DNA of 48,961 bases, taken from contig NZ_LRUJ01000039.1 in the NCBI RefSeq assembly GCF_001548475.1, positions 1 to 48,961 on the forward strand, read 5' to 3'. The notes beneath the pieces were generated by a model, which was not told the DNA's origin, did not search any database, and was given only the letters and a program-made list of their open reading frames with translations. The DNA comes from Bordetella hinzii LMG 13501 (GTDB lineage Bacteria > Pseudomonadota > Gammaproteobacteria > Burkholderiales > Burkholderiaceae_B). A program made the position numbers and the translations under genes. This document shows, one piece after another, positions 16,192 to 25,344 of the stretch. Each line of letters starts with the position of its first letter. Within the stretch, counting starts at the first letter, position 1.

Positions 16192-17013
16192 TCAGATGGC
16201 CGGGACGATGACCGTGTCCGGTACGAAAGCGGGGGGGCGGGGCATGCCGGGCGAGATGGTCAGCACCTCGCAGCCGGTGTCGGTCACGCAGATCGCGTGC
16301 TCCCACTGGGCCGAAAGGCTGTGGTCGCGCGTGACCACCGTCCAGCCATCGGCCAGCTGGCGGATTTCGCGCCGGCCGGCGTTGATCATGGGCTCGATGG
16401 TGAACAGCATGCCGGTCTGCAGCTTCACGCCGGAGCCCGGCTTGCCATAGTGCAGCACCTGCGGGTCTTCATGGAAGCGCTGCCCGATGCCGTGTCCGCA
16501 GAACTCGCGCACCACCGAGAAGCCCTGCGCCTCGGCGTGTTTTTGAATGGCGTGGCCGACATCGCCCAGCGTGGCGCCGTTGCGCACGGCGGAAATGCCT
16601 TTCCACATGCACTCAAAGGTGATGTCGGTCAGGCGGCGGGCCAGGATGCTGGGCTCGCCCACGTAATACATGCGGCTCGTGTCGCCGAACCAGCCGTCCT
16701 TGATGATGGTGACGTCGATATTTACCACGTCCCCATTTTTCAGGGCCTTGTCGCCCGGGATGCCATGGCAGACCTGGTGATTGACCGAAGTACAGATGGC
16801 GCCGGGGAAGGGCGGGTAGCCCGGCGGCGCATACCCCACCGTGGCGGATTTCACCTTGAGTTCCTCGGTCAGGTACTGCAGGGCCAGCTTGTCGAGTTCA
16901 CCCGTGGTCACGCCGGGTTTCACGTGCGGCGTCAGGAAGTCGAGAATCTTGGCGGCGTCCTGGCAGGCCGCGCGCATCTTGGCCAGATCGGCCTGGTCGG
17001 TAACTATGCCCAT
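16192..17013 (-). CDS. map: Methionine aminopeptidase, type I
   Basis: 273 residues, the type I length. The metal ligands are visible: D and D in NIDVTIIKDGWFGDTSRM (the D-x10-D pair), H in GHGIGQRFHEDP, E in MLFTIEPMIN and E in QWEHAICVTD; the substrate His is in SVNHQVCHGIPG. It removes the initiator Met from new proteins. It is divergent from rpsB, a common arrangement linking protein synthesis and processing, and is the first gene of map-glnD-marC-dsbB. A C7 tract near the 3' end (16229-16235) encodes Pro-Pro in frame. Confidence 0.97.
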   Translation of the reverse strand: MGIVTDQADLAKMRAACQDAAKILDFLTPHVKPGVTTGELDKLALQYLTEELKVKSATVGYAPPGYPPFPGAICTSVNHQVCHGIPGDKALKNGDVVNIDVTIIKDGWFGDTSRMYYVGEPSILARRLTDITFECMWKGISAVRNGATLGDVGHAIQKHAEAQGFSVVREFCGHGIGQRFHEDPQVLHYGKPGSGVKLQTGMLFTIEPMINAGRREIRQLADGWTVVTRDHSLSAQWEHAICVTDTGCEVLTISPGMPRPPAFVPDTVIVPAI

Positions 17014-17652
17014 GTATCAGCTTGAGTATCGGCTTGGAAAAATAGTAGAATTATAGGCTTGCCTCGAAAACCGTGCCTTATTTGTATCTGCACTTGCGGG
17101 ATTCTTGGATGGCCCAGGGTGCGTTGGAGCGCCGGTGCTGGTCAACTTGTCGTTGCGAAGGAACGGCGGGTCTACCGATAACCGGGCTTTGCGAGCCGCC
17201 GGGTCGTCCATGGACACGTGGGTGGACACAGCAGGGCCGTCATCGAGGTCAGGTAGTAGTAAAACAGAAATCGGGCGCGATGGGCGCGGCGCAAGCTGTC
17301 CCCATAAGGCTTCGATCACGTTTTTGAGCGGCGGTGCAGGCGCGGTGTGGGCGCCCGGATTAAGTTCGCTGGACGGAAGTCCGGCCGAAATGCCCCGGGA
17401 CCTGATTCCAGGATGCCGGATTCCGCCGCCGACAAAACGGTTCGGGCTTGCCATGGCGTTGCGCCATGACGGTCGTCTGGGTTTGTCGCGCGCGTTGCGG
17501 GGTTGTCCCGGGCGTGGGCGCGATCGGCCGACCCGTTTTCTGCAACCATCCTGTCAGGCAATCATGCCGGCCAGGAAATCGCGCGTCTAGCCACCCAGGG
17601 TGCCGGTGAGCCGGTGCAGGCCAGACGCAAGACCCAACCCTCGGAGATAATT
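17014..17652. other. 640-base region between map and rpsB with no gene
   Basis: No credible protein or tRNA is present. Frames at 17105-17590 (plus) and 17017-17454 (minus) are open by GC bias only, with no family pattern or Shine-Dalgarno. The left end holds the map promoter. The rest is probably the promoter and long leader of rpsB; a hairpin CATGGCG/CGCCATG lies at 17452-17468. I could not fix the rpsB promoter. Confidence 0.6.
17050..17055 (-). promoter_or_regulatory. -10 element of the map-glnD operon
   Basis: A perfect TATAAT on the minus strand, 37 bases upstream of the map start. The -35 region is poor. Confidence 0.5.
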
Positions 17653-18402
17653 ATGTCCCTCATGCGCGAAATGCTCGAAGCCGGTGTCCACTTCGGCCAC
17701 CAGACCCGTTACTGGAATCCGAAGATGGCTCCCTACATCTTCGGCCACCGCAACAAGATCCACATCATCAACCTGGAACAGACCGTCGGCAAGTTCCAGG
17801 AAGCCACCAAGTTCGTCAAGCAGCTGGCTGCCCGTGGCGGCAACATCCTGTTCGTCGGCACCAAGCGCGCCGCCCGTGAGCTGGTTTCGGCCGAAGCCCA
17901 GCGCTGCGGCATGCCCTACGTCGACGCCCGCTGGCTGGGTGGCATGCTGACCAACTTCAAGACCGTCAAGAGCTCGATCAAGCGCCTGAAGGACATGGAA
18001 GCCATGGTCGCCGACGGCAGCGTCGAGCGCCTGACTAAGAAGGAAGGCCTGCTGTTCCAGCGCGAGCTGGACAAGCTGAACAAGTCGATCGGCGGCATCA
18101 AGGACATGAACGGCCTGCCCGACGCCCTGTTCGTGATCGACGTCGGCTACCACAAGATTGCTGTTGCCGAAGCCCGCACGCTGGGCATCCCGGTCGTGGC
18201 CGTGGTTGATACCAACCACTCGCCCGATGGCGTGGACTACGTCATCCCCGGCAACGACGACTCGGCCCGCGCCATCGCGCTGTATGCCAAGGGCATCGCC
18301 GACGCCGTGCTGGAAGGCCGCGAACAGAACCTGAACGGCTTGGTCGAAGAGATCGCCGAAGGCCAGGAAGAGTTCGTCGAAGTGCAGGACGGCCAGGCCT
18401 GA
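17653..18402 (+). CDS. rpsB: 30S ribosomal protein S2
   Basis: 249 residues from the ATG at 17653, with GGAG 6 bases before it. The start [20 protein letters not shown] and the later [30 protein letters not shown] and [20 protein letters not shown] are S2 signatures. S2 joins the 30S head late in assembly and helps to hold S1. The next gene is tsf, as in nearly all bacteria. In E. coli S2 represses its own operon through the leader; the long leader here would allow this, but no S2-binding structure was proved. Codon use is strongly biased, as expected for high expression. Confidence 0.99.
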   Translation: MSLMREMLEAGVHFGHQTRYWNPKMAPYIFGHRNKIHIINLEQTVGKFQEATKFVKQLAARGGNILFVGTKRAARELVSAEAQRCGMPYVDARWLGGMLTNFKTVKSSIKRLKDMEAMVADGSVERLTKKEGLLFQRELDKLNKSIGGIKDMNGLPDALFVIDVGYHKIAVAEARTLGIPVVAVVDTNHSPDGVDYVIPGNDDSARAIALYAKGIADAVLEGREQNLNGLVEEIAEGQEEFVEVQDGQA

Positions 18403-18410
18403 TGCACCGA

Positions 18411-18528
18411 GCCGCCGGATGAAACATCCGGCGGCGATCATGCCGAGGCGGGCTCCCGCCTCAGGCCCGGCGCTGCTGGCCGGGTGTCACAACGAATCAA
18501 ACCATATGCCCCGGTTCTTCCGGGGCAT
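18411..18528 (+). promoter_or_regulatory. Three perfect hairpins between rpsB and tsf (attenuator-like)
   Basis: In order: GCCGCCGGATG-AAA-CATCCGGCGGC (18411-18435), GAGGCGGG-CT-CCCGCCTC (18445-18462), and ATGCCCCGG-TTCTT-CCGGGGCAT (18506-18528). None has a clear U-run; GTCTTAG follows the last. The series may partly terminate rpsB transcripts or mark processing sites and so set the S2 to EF-Ts ratio. Confidence 0.6.
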
Positions 18529-18550
18529 GTCTTAGCGAATTGGAGCAAAC

Positions 18551-19423
18551 ATGGCTGAAATTACCGCCGCCCTGGTCAAGGAACTGCGCGAGAAGACCGA
18601 TGCGCCCATGATGGAGTGCAAGAAGGCCCTGACGGAAGCCGAAGGCGATCTGGCCCGTGCCGAGGAAATCCTGCGCGTCAAGCTGGGCAACAAGGCCAGC
18701 AAGGCAGCCTCCCGCGTGACCGCCGAAGGCCTGATCGGCCTGTTCATCGCGGGCAAGCAAGGCGCCGTCATCGAAGTCAACTGCGAAACCGACTTTGTTG
18801 CCAAGAACCCGGATTTCGTCGAGTTCGTCAACAAGCTGGCCGAGCTGGTCGCCACCCAGAACCCCGCCGACGTCGCCGCGCTGTCCGCGCTGCCCTTTGG
18901 CGAAGGCACCATCGAAACCACCCGCACCGCCCTGGTCGGCAAGATCGGCGAGAACATCTCGATCCGCCGCTTCCAGCGCATCGAGACCCCGGACGCCCTG
19001 GCCAGCTATGTGCACGGCGGCCGTATCGGCGTGCTGGTGGAGTACGCCGGCGCCGAAGAAGTCGGCAAGGATCTGGCCATGCACATCGCCGCGACCAAGC
19101 CCAAGGCCCTGAATGCCGACGGCGTGTCGGCCGAAGACATCGCCACCGAGCGTTCGGTCGCCGAGCAGAAGGCCGCCGAGTCGGGCAAGCCGGCTGAAAT
19201 CGTCGCCAAGATGGTCGAAGGTTCGGTGCAGAAGTTCCTGAAGGAAGTCACGCTGATGTCCCAGCCCTTCGTCAAGAACGACAAGCAATCGGTCGAGCAG
19301 ATGCTCAAGGAAAAGGGCGCCTCGATCAAGCAATTCGTCCTGTACGTCGTTGGTGAAGGCATCGAGAAGAAGACCACCGATTTTGCCGCTGAAGTCGCCG
19401 CCGCCGCCGCTGGCCGCGCCTGA
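18551..19423 (+). CDS. tsf: Translation elongation factor Ts
   Basis: 290 residues. The N-terminal UBA-like module begins [20 protein letters not shown] and contains [20 protein letters not shown]. The core TDFVAKN segment ([16 protein letters not shown]) contacts the EF-Tu nucleotide site. EF-Ts swaps GDP for GTP on EF-Tu. TTGGAG lies 6 bases before the ATG. It is separated from rpsB by 148 bases of hairpins and from pyrH by a terminator-like stem, so it may be partly uncoupled from both. Confidence 0.99.
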   Translation: MAEITAALVKELREKTDAPMMECKKALTEAEGDLARAEEILRVKLGNKASKAASRVTAEGLIGLFIAGKQGAVIEVNCETDFVAKNPDFVEFVNKLAELVATQNPADVAALSALPFGEGTIETTRTALVGKIGENISIRRFQRIETPDALASYVHGGRIGVLVEYAGAEEVGKDLAMHIAATKPKALNADGVSAEDIATERSVAEQKAAESGKPAEIVAKMVEGSVQKFLKEVTLMSQPFVKNDKQSVEQMLKEKGASIKQFVLYVVGEGIEKKTTDFAAEVAAAAAGRA

Positions 19424-19443
19424 AGCCCAAAATAGTGCCTAAG

Positions 19444-20245
<802 letters not shown>

Positions 20246-20258
20246 AAAAGGAAACACC

Positions 20259-20819
20259 ATGAGCGTCGCAGATATTCGTAAATCGGCCGAGTCCAGGATG
20301 AGCAAGTCGCTCGACACGCTCAAGACCAACCTGGCCAAGATCCGCACCGGCCGCGCCCATACGGGCATCCTGGACCACGTGCAGGTGGAGTACTACGGTT
20401 CGCCCGTGCCGGTGGGCCAGGTCGCCAACGTCAACCTGGTCGACGCGCGCACGATCAGCGTGCAGCCCTACGAAAAGCAGATGGCCGGCCCGATCGAGAA
20501 GGCCATCCGCGAATCCGACCTGGGCCTGAACCCGGTCTCGCTGGGCGACACCATCCGCGTGCCGATGCCCCCCTTGACCGAAGAGCGCCGCCGCGACCTG
20601 ACCAAGGTCGTGCGCAGCGAAGGCGAAGACGCCAAGGTCGCCGTGCGCAACCTGCGCCGCGAGGCCAACGAAGGCCTCAAGAAGCTGGTCAAGGACAAGG
20701 ACATCTCCGAGGACGACGAGCGCCGCGCCCAGGACGACATCCAGAAGCTGACCGATCGCGCCGTGGCCGATATCGACAAGATGGTCGCGCAGAAAGAAGC
20801 GGAGATCATGACCGTCTGA
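20259..20819 (+). CDS. frr: Ribosome recycling factor
   Basis: 186 residues from the ATG at 20259, with AAAGGA 6 bases upstream. Family features: [34 protein letters not shown], and [18 protein letters not shown] with EF-G splits the post-termination ribosome. The order pyrH-frr-uppS is conserved in bacteria. A hairpin with a short T-run follows. Confidence 0.99.
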   Translation: MSVADIRKSAESRMSKSLDTLKTNLAKIRTGRAHTGILDHVQVEYYGSPVPVGQVANVNLVDARTISVQPYEKQMAGPIEKAIRESDLGLNPVSLGDTIRVPMPPLTEERRRDLTKVVRSEGEDAKVAVRNLRREANEGLKKLVKDKDISEDDERRAQDDIQKLTDRAVADIDKMVAQKEAEIMTV

Positions 20820-20826
20820 CCGGGAC

Positions 20827-20862
20827 CCGCCACGGCCGTGAATTTGCGCTGTGGCGGTTTTT
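20827..20862 (+). terminator. Possible terminator after frr
   Basis: CCGCCAC (20827-20833) pairs with GTGGCGG (20851-20857), followed by TTTTTC. The 17-base loop is long, so termination may be partial and uppS may still be reached by read-through. Confidence 0.55.
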
Positions 20863-20991
20863 CAAGGACGATGACGTTTTGCGCCGCCGCCATGCCGCTG
20901 CCAAGCCAGGCCTGGCGGGGCAGGCAATCGGGGCGGCGCTGGTTTTTCCAAGGCTTCGCGGCCGCCCCGGGCGACGTGAGGCGCACACGAC

Positions 20992-21750
20992 ATGGCAACA
21001 AGTTCCACCCAGGCGATTCCCGAAACCGGCGCGATTCCCAAGCACGTTGCCATCATCATGGACGGCAACGGCCGCTGGGCGACGCGCCGCCATCTGCCGC
21101 GCACGGCGGGCCATGCCAAGGGCGTGCAAGCCGTGCGCCGCGTGGTCGAGGCCTGCGGCCGCCGGGGCGTGCGTTATCTGACCCTTTTTGCCTTCAGCTC
21201 CGAGAACTGGCGCCGTCCGGCCGACGAAGTGTCGCTGTTGATGCGGTTGTTCGTCCAGGCGCTGGAGCGCGAGGTCGACAAGCTGCAGGAGCAGGGTGTG
21301 CGCCTGCACGTCGTGGGCGATCTGTCGGCCTTCGAGCCGCGGCTGCAGGAGCTGATCCACGCGGCCCAGGAGCGCACCCGCGGCAATGACCGCCTGCACC
21401 TGAGCATCGCGGCCAATTACGGCGGACGCTGGGACATCCTGCAGGCCACCCGCGCCATGCTGCAGGCCGAACCCGGCCTGGCCGCCCGTCCGCAGGACAT
21501 CGACGAGTCGCGGCTTGCCCAATACCTCTCCATGTCCTGGGCGCCCGAGCCCGACCTGTTCATCCGCACGGGCGGAGAGCAGCGTATTTCCAATTTTCTT
21601 ATCTGGCAGCTGGCCTATACCGAGCTGTATTTCAGCGACGCCTATTGGCCCGATTTCGGCGCCGAGCAGCTCGAGGCCGCCTTCGCGTGGTACGGCGGCC
21701 GCGAACGCCGCTTCGGCCGCACGAGCGCGCAATTGAATACCGGGCGCTGA
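20992..21750 (+). CDS. uppS: (2E,6E)-farnesyl-diphosphate-specific ditrans,polycis-undecaprenyl-diphosphate synthase
   Basis: 252 residues. The active-site motif [13 protein letters not shown] includes the catalytic Asp; the later FSSENWRRP and [20 protein letters not shown] are the cis-prenyltransferase signatures. It makes the C55 carrier lipid for peptidoglycan and O-antigen at the inner face of the membrane. It is 172 bases from frr and 24 bases before cdsA, so it starts the isoprenoid/phospholipid part of the cluster. Confidence 0.98.
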   Translation: MATSSTQAIPETGAIPKHVAIIMDGNGRWATRRHLPRTAGHAKGVQAVRRVVEACGRRGVRYLTLFAFSSENWRRPADEVSLLMRLFVQALEREVDKLQEQGVRLHVVGDLSAFEPRLQELIHAAQERTRGNDRLHLSIAANYGGRWDILQATRAMLQAEPGLAARPQDIDESRLAQYLSMSWAPEPDLFIRTGGEQRISNFLIWQLAYTELYFSDAYWPDFGAEQLEAAFAWYGGRERRFGRTSAQLNTGR

Positions 21751-21774
21751 CGCCAATATCCGAGGAGACGGTCC

Positions 21775-22626
21775 ATGCTGGGTCAGCGTATTGTTACCGC
21801 CGTGGTGCTTCTGGCCGTGTTGGCTGCCACCCTGGCCAGCGCCAATCCGTGGTGGTTCATGGCCCTGCTGGCGCTGGGCGCGGCCTGCGCGGCCTGGGAA
21901 TGGCTGCGGCTGACCCTGCCGCCCGGCGCCACGGTGATTGCCGTCGGCGTGCCCGCGCTGCTGTTCCTGGCCATGCTGTGGCTGGCCGATGTATGGCTGC
22001 GGGGGCAGGGCGAGGCCATCTATGTGACGGCCTGGGTGGTCAGGGGGCTGATCCCCGCCGTGGCCGCGATCTGGGTGCTGGGCGCCTTTGGCGCCGTGTA
22101 TCGCGGACGTTCCGACGCGGATCCGGTCAGCCTGGGCTGGTCGGTGTTCGCGGTATTCGCCGTGCTGGCCGCCTGGTCGGCGCTGGCGCTGTTTTTCGTG
22201 CTGCGCGGCCCGGTCTACGTCGTGTCCCTGCTGGCGCTGGTCTGGGTGGCCGACATCGCCGCTTATTTCGCCGGACGCGCGTTCGGCAAGCGCAAGCTCG
22301 CGCCCAAGGTCAGCCCCGGCAAGACCGTGGCCGGCGCGGTGGCCGGGGTGGCCGGCGCGGTCCTCTGGACCGTGGGCAGCGGCTACTTCCCCGGGACCTT
22401 CGGCCAGGATCTGCTGAGCCGCGGGCTGGGCCTGGCGATTCCCGCCGCGGCCCTGCTGGGCGTATTGTCCATCGTGGGGGATCTGTTCGAGTCGCTGCTC
22501 AAGCGTCGCGCCGGGCGCAAGGACTCGAGCCAGCTCCTGCCCGGCCACGGCGGGGTCTACGACCGCATCGACGCGGTCCTGCCGGTGGCTCCTGTCGCCT
22601 TGCTCATGTCTGGAGTTCTGTTTTGA
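21775..22626 (+). CDS. cdsA: Phosphatidate cytidylyltransferase
   Basis: 283 residues, a multispanning inner-membrane protein with about eight hydrophobic segments. The CDS signature is complete near the C-terminus: [20 protein letters not shown] followed by GVYDR, with the conserved K-R, K-D, H-G-G and D-R. It makes CDP-diacylglycerol from phosphatidate and CTP, the precursor of all phospholipids. The TGA stop overlaps the TTG start of dxr, so the two are translationally coupled. Confidence 0.97.
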   Translation: MLGQRIVTAVVLLAVLAATLASANPWWFMALLALGAACAAWEWLRLTLPPGATVIAVGVPALLFLAMLWLADVWLRGQGEAIYVTAWVVRGLIPAVAAIWVLGAFGAVYRGRSDADPVSLGWSVFAVFAVLAAWSALALFFVLRGPVYVVSLLALVWVADIAAYFAGRAFGKRKLAPKVSPGKTVAGAVAGVAGAVLWTVGSGYFPGTFGQDLLSRGLGLAIPAAALLGVLSIVGDLFESLLKRRAGRKDSSQLLPGHGGVYDRIDAVLPVAPVALLMSGVLF

Positions 22627-23822
22627 GCGGTTTCAAACGCATCGCGGTGCTGGGATCGACCGGGTCGATCGGCGACAGCACCCTGGATGTCATCGCACGC
22701 TATCCCGAGCATTTCGGGGTTTACGCCCTGTCGGCCTTCAGCCGCATGGACAAGCTGGCGGCCCAGGCGGCCGCCACCGGCGCGGCCGTCGTGGCCGTGC
22801 CCGACGATGCGGCCGCGGCACGCTTTCGCCAGGCCTGGAAGGGCGCCAGCCCCATGCCCGAGGTCCGGGTGGGCGCCCGGGCGCTCGCCGAGACGGCGGC
22901 CGATCCCGGCTGCGACACCGTCATGGCCGCCATCGTGGGCGCCGCCGGCTTGCCGGCCGCCCTGGCCGCGGCGCAATCCGGCAAGCGGGTGCTGCTCGCC
23001 AACAAAGAAGCCTTGGTGGCCGCGGGTTCGCTCTTCATGGCCGCGGTGCGCCAGTCCGGCGCCGAACTGCTGCCCATCGACAGCGAACACAACGCCATTT
23101 TCCAGTGCCTGCCGCAGTCCGGCCGTGCCGAGGCGCCGCTGGCGCCGGCGCCGGGGGTGCGCAAACTCATCCTGACGGCCTCGGGCGGGCCGTTCCGGCG
23201 CCACGATCCGGCCGACCTCGCCGATGTCACCCCCGACCAGGCCTGCGCCCATCCCAACTGGAGCATGGGACGCAAGATTTCGGTCGACTCGGCCACCATG
23301 CTGAACAAAGGGCTTGAAGTTATCGAGGCGCACTGGCTGTTCGCCATGCCGGCCGAGCGCATCGAGGTGCTGATCCATCCCCAGAGCGTCGTGCATTCCA
23401 TGGTCGAGTACGAGGATGGCTCGGTGCTGGCGCAGATGGGGCAGCCGGACATGCGCACCCCGATCTCCTATGGCCTGGGTTTTCCGCAGCGCCTGAACCC
23501 CGGGGTCAGCCCGCTGGATCTGGTGAAATGGGGTCGGTTGGAATTCGAGGCCCCCGACTTGCAGCGCTTTCCCTGTCTGGCGCTGGCCTACGCGGCCCTG
23601 CGCGCGGGCCAGGCCGCCTGCGTGGCCCTGAATGCGGCCAACGAAGTCGCCGTCGCCGGCTTCCTGGAGGGCCGGCTGCCATATACCTGGATCGCGCGCG
23701 TCATCGAGGCCGCGCTCGAGTGGCAGGCCGGGCGTCCTTCTGTTACGCTTGACCGATTGACTGACGTGCTTGACCTGGATGCCGAAGTGCGCGCGTATGC
23801 CGGCAACCTTGGCCTGGCCTGA
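22623..23822 (+). CDS. dxr: 1-deoxy-D-xylulose 5-phosphate reductoisomerase
   Basis: 399 residues if the TTG at 22623 is the start. No ATG is suitable: the next Met would remove the NADPH-binding loop [20 protein letters not shown] lies seven bases before the TTG. Other landmarks are [23 protein letters not shown] with the metal and substrate ligands, and [13 protein letters not shown]. It converts DXP to MEP, the committed step of the MEP isoprenoid pathway, and is the target of fosmidomycin. The rare TTG start in a TTGA overlap should make its output follow that of cdsA. Confidence 0.97.
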   Translation: MSGFKRIAVLGSTGSIGDSTLDVIARYPEHFGVYALSAFSRMDKLAAQAAATGAAVVAVPDDAAAARFRQAWKGASPMPEVRVGARALAETAADPGCDTVMAAIVGAAGLPAALAAAQSGKRVLLANKEALVAAGSLFMAAVRQSGAELLPIDSEHNAIFQCLPQSGRAEAPLAPAPGVRKLILTASGGPFRRHDPADLADVTPDQACAHPNWSMGRKISVDSATMLNKGLEVIEAHWLFAMPAERIEVLIHPQSVVHSMVEYEDGSVLAQMGQPDMRTPISYGLGFPQRLNPGVSPLDLVKWGRLEFEAPDLQRFPCLALAYAALRAGQAACVALNAANEVAVAGFLEGRLPYTWIARVIEAALEWQAGRPSVTLDRLTDVLDLDAEVRAYAGNLGLA

Positions 23823-23880
23823 TTCTTCCTTCCCGCCGTTGTTGGCGCCGGGCAGGGCGGTCAGGGCCGTCGACTCCCCG

Positions 23881-23898
23881 CCGGGCCGCAAGGCCCGG
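23881..23898 (+). other. GNRA-capped hairpin in the rseP leader
   Basis: CCGGGCC-GCAA-GGCCCGG, 20 bases before the rseP start. A stable GCAA tetraloop stem without a U-run; possibly an mRNA stabiliser or a processing site between dxr and rseP. Confidence 0.5.
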
Positions 23899-23918
23899 TT
23901 CAGTATGGGTCCGCCTAC

Positions 23919-25253
23919 ATGATTTTCACCCTGCTCGCCTTTGTCGTCGCGCTGGGCATCCTCATCACCTTCCACGAGCTTGGCCATTATTGGGTGGCAC
24001 GCCTGTGCGGCGTGCGGGTGCTGCGTTTTTCCGTGGGTTTCGGCCGGGTGCTGCTGCGCCGCCGCGACCGCAATGGCACGGAATGGGCGGTCTCGGCCAT
24101 CCCGCTGGGCGGCTACGTCAAGATGCAGGATGATCCGCCGCCCGGCGCCACGCCGGCGCAGGCGGCCGAGGCCTTCAATACCCAGCCCGTGGGCCGGCGT
24201 TTCGCCATCGTCGCGGCCGGCCCCATCTTCAATCTCATCCTGGCCGTCGCCCTCTACGCGGGCCTGAACATGGTCGGCACCCAGGTGCCCGCGGCCATCC
24301 TCGGCCAGCCGGCCGAGCACAGCGCCGCCGCCGCCGCGGGCGTGGCCGCCGGCGACCGCGTCGAGTCGGTCGACGGCCGCGCCGTCGCTTCATGGACCGA
24401 TGCGCGCTGGCGCCTGTTCGACCGCCTGTCCTCGGGCGCCCCGGTGCAACTGGAGGTCCGCGGCGAGAACGGCGTGCCGCGCACGCTGGTGCTGGCCTTG
24501 CCGCCCGGCGAGCGCCTCGATCCCTCCGAGGCCGACCCGGTTCAGCTTGCCGGCCTGCGGCTGCAGGCGGCCAAGCCGGTGGTGCGCGGCGTGATCGCCG
24601 GCGGGGCCGGCGAGGCCGCCGGCCTGCGCGAAGGCGACCTGGTCCTGACCGCCGCCGGCCAGCCCGTGGCCGACGCTGGCGCGCTGGTGCGTGTCGTGCA
24701 GGAATATGCCGGCAAGCCGCTGGCGCTCACCCTGCGGCGCGACGGCGCCGCGCTGAGCCTGACGGTGACCCCGCGCGCCGAGACGGTGCAAGGGCAGGTC
24801 GTCGGCCGCATCGGCGTGCAGCTGGGCGGCGATGTCCCCATGGTGCTCGAGCGCTTCGGCCCGCTCGACAGCCTCTGGCGCGGCGTGCAGCGCACCTGGG
24901 ACACGGCCTGGCTGTCGCTGCGCATGATGGGCCGCATGGTGCTGGGCGAGGTGTCCTGGCGCAATATCAGCGGCCCGGTCACCATCGCCGATTATGCGGG
25001 CCAGACCGCCCGCATCGGGCTCGAAGCCTATATCGCCTATCTCGCCTTGATCAGTATCAGCCTGGGCGTGCTCAACCTGCTGCCCATACCCATGCTGGAC
25101 GGGGGGCATCTGCTGTACTATCTCGTCGAAATTATCAGAGGCCGTCCGGTGCCCGATCGTTGGATCGACATCGGGCAGCGTGCCGGTATCGGCTTGTTGG
25201 CGGGCCTTATGGGGTTGGCCTTGTTCAACGATTTCGCGCGCCTGTTCACCTAG
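23919..25253 (+). CDS. rseP: RIP metalloprotease RseP (site-2 protease)
   Basis: 444 residues. The zinc motif HELGH is at residues 19-23 inside the first transmembrane helix, and the third ligand Asp is in NLLPIPMLDGGHLLYY near residue 390. Two PDZ domains occupy about residues 120-290. RseP cuts RseA and other membrane substrates, releasing sigma-E after outer-membrane stress, and also clears signal-peptide remnants. Its place just before bamA ties stress sensing to outer-membrane assembly. The stop is about 90 bases from the preferred bamA start. Confidence 0.97.
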   Translation: MIFTLLAFVVALGILITFHELGHYWVARLCGVRVLRFSVGFGRVLLRRRDRNGTEWAVSAIPLGGYVKMQDDPPPGATPAQAAEAFNTQPVGRRFAIVAAGPIFNLILAVALYAGLNMVGTQVPAAILGQPAEHSAAAAAGVAAGDRVESVDGRAVASWTDARWRLFDRLSSGAPVQLEVRGENGVPRTLVLALPPGERLDPSEADPVQLAGLRLQAAKPVVRGVIAGGAGEAAGLREGDLVLTAAGQPVADAGALVRVVQEYAGKPLALTLRRDGAALSLTVTPRAETVQGQVVGRIGVQLGGDVPMVLERFGPLDSLWRGVQRTWDTAWLSLRMMGRMVLGEVSWRNISGPVTIADYAGQTARIGLEAYIAYLALISISLGVLNLLPIPMLDGGHLLYYLVEIIRGRPVPDRWIDIGQRAGIGLLAGLMGLALFNDFARLFT

Positions 25254-25265
25254 GCGTGAATCGAA

Positions 25266-25271
25266 TAAAAT
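25266..25271 (+). promoter_or_regulatory. Possible -10 element for bamA
   Basis: TAAAAT just after the rseP stop, about 75 bases before the preferred bamA ATG (35 before the upstream one). The same hexamer precedes folC and ratA. The -35 is poor. Confidence 0.35.
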
Positions 25272-25344
25272 CCCCCGCCATTTGCACGACCAAGGATAGC
25301 AAAGGATGTCTTTTCGCCGGATGATTAATCACCAGAGGGGCGCA

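Noticed and set aside
11781-16211. A 1476-codon open frame on the plus strand, from inside purF to beyond glnD
   Set aside because: It runs antisense to dsbB, marC and glnD, which all have clear family motifs. Long antisense frames are normal where GC at third positions is very high.
16229-16235. A seven-base G run (C7 on the coding strand) in map as a phase-variation tract
   Set aside because: It encodes Pro-Pro in frame near the C-terminus of an essential gene; the length is modest and switching would not be useful.
17105-17590. Open frame of 161 codons in the map-rpsB gap
   Set aside because: Ser/Gly/Arg/Pro-rich with no recognisable domain or good start signal; an overlapping frame of similar length exists on the other strand, so openness is due to GC content.
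20905-20916. 12-bp palindrome GCCAGGCCTGGC upstream of uppS
   Set aside because: Palindromes of G and C of this length without a spacer are common in DNA of this composition, and no promoter element lies beside it.
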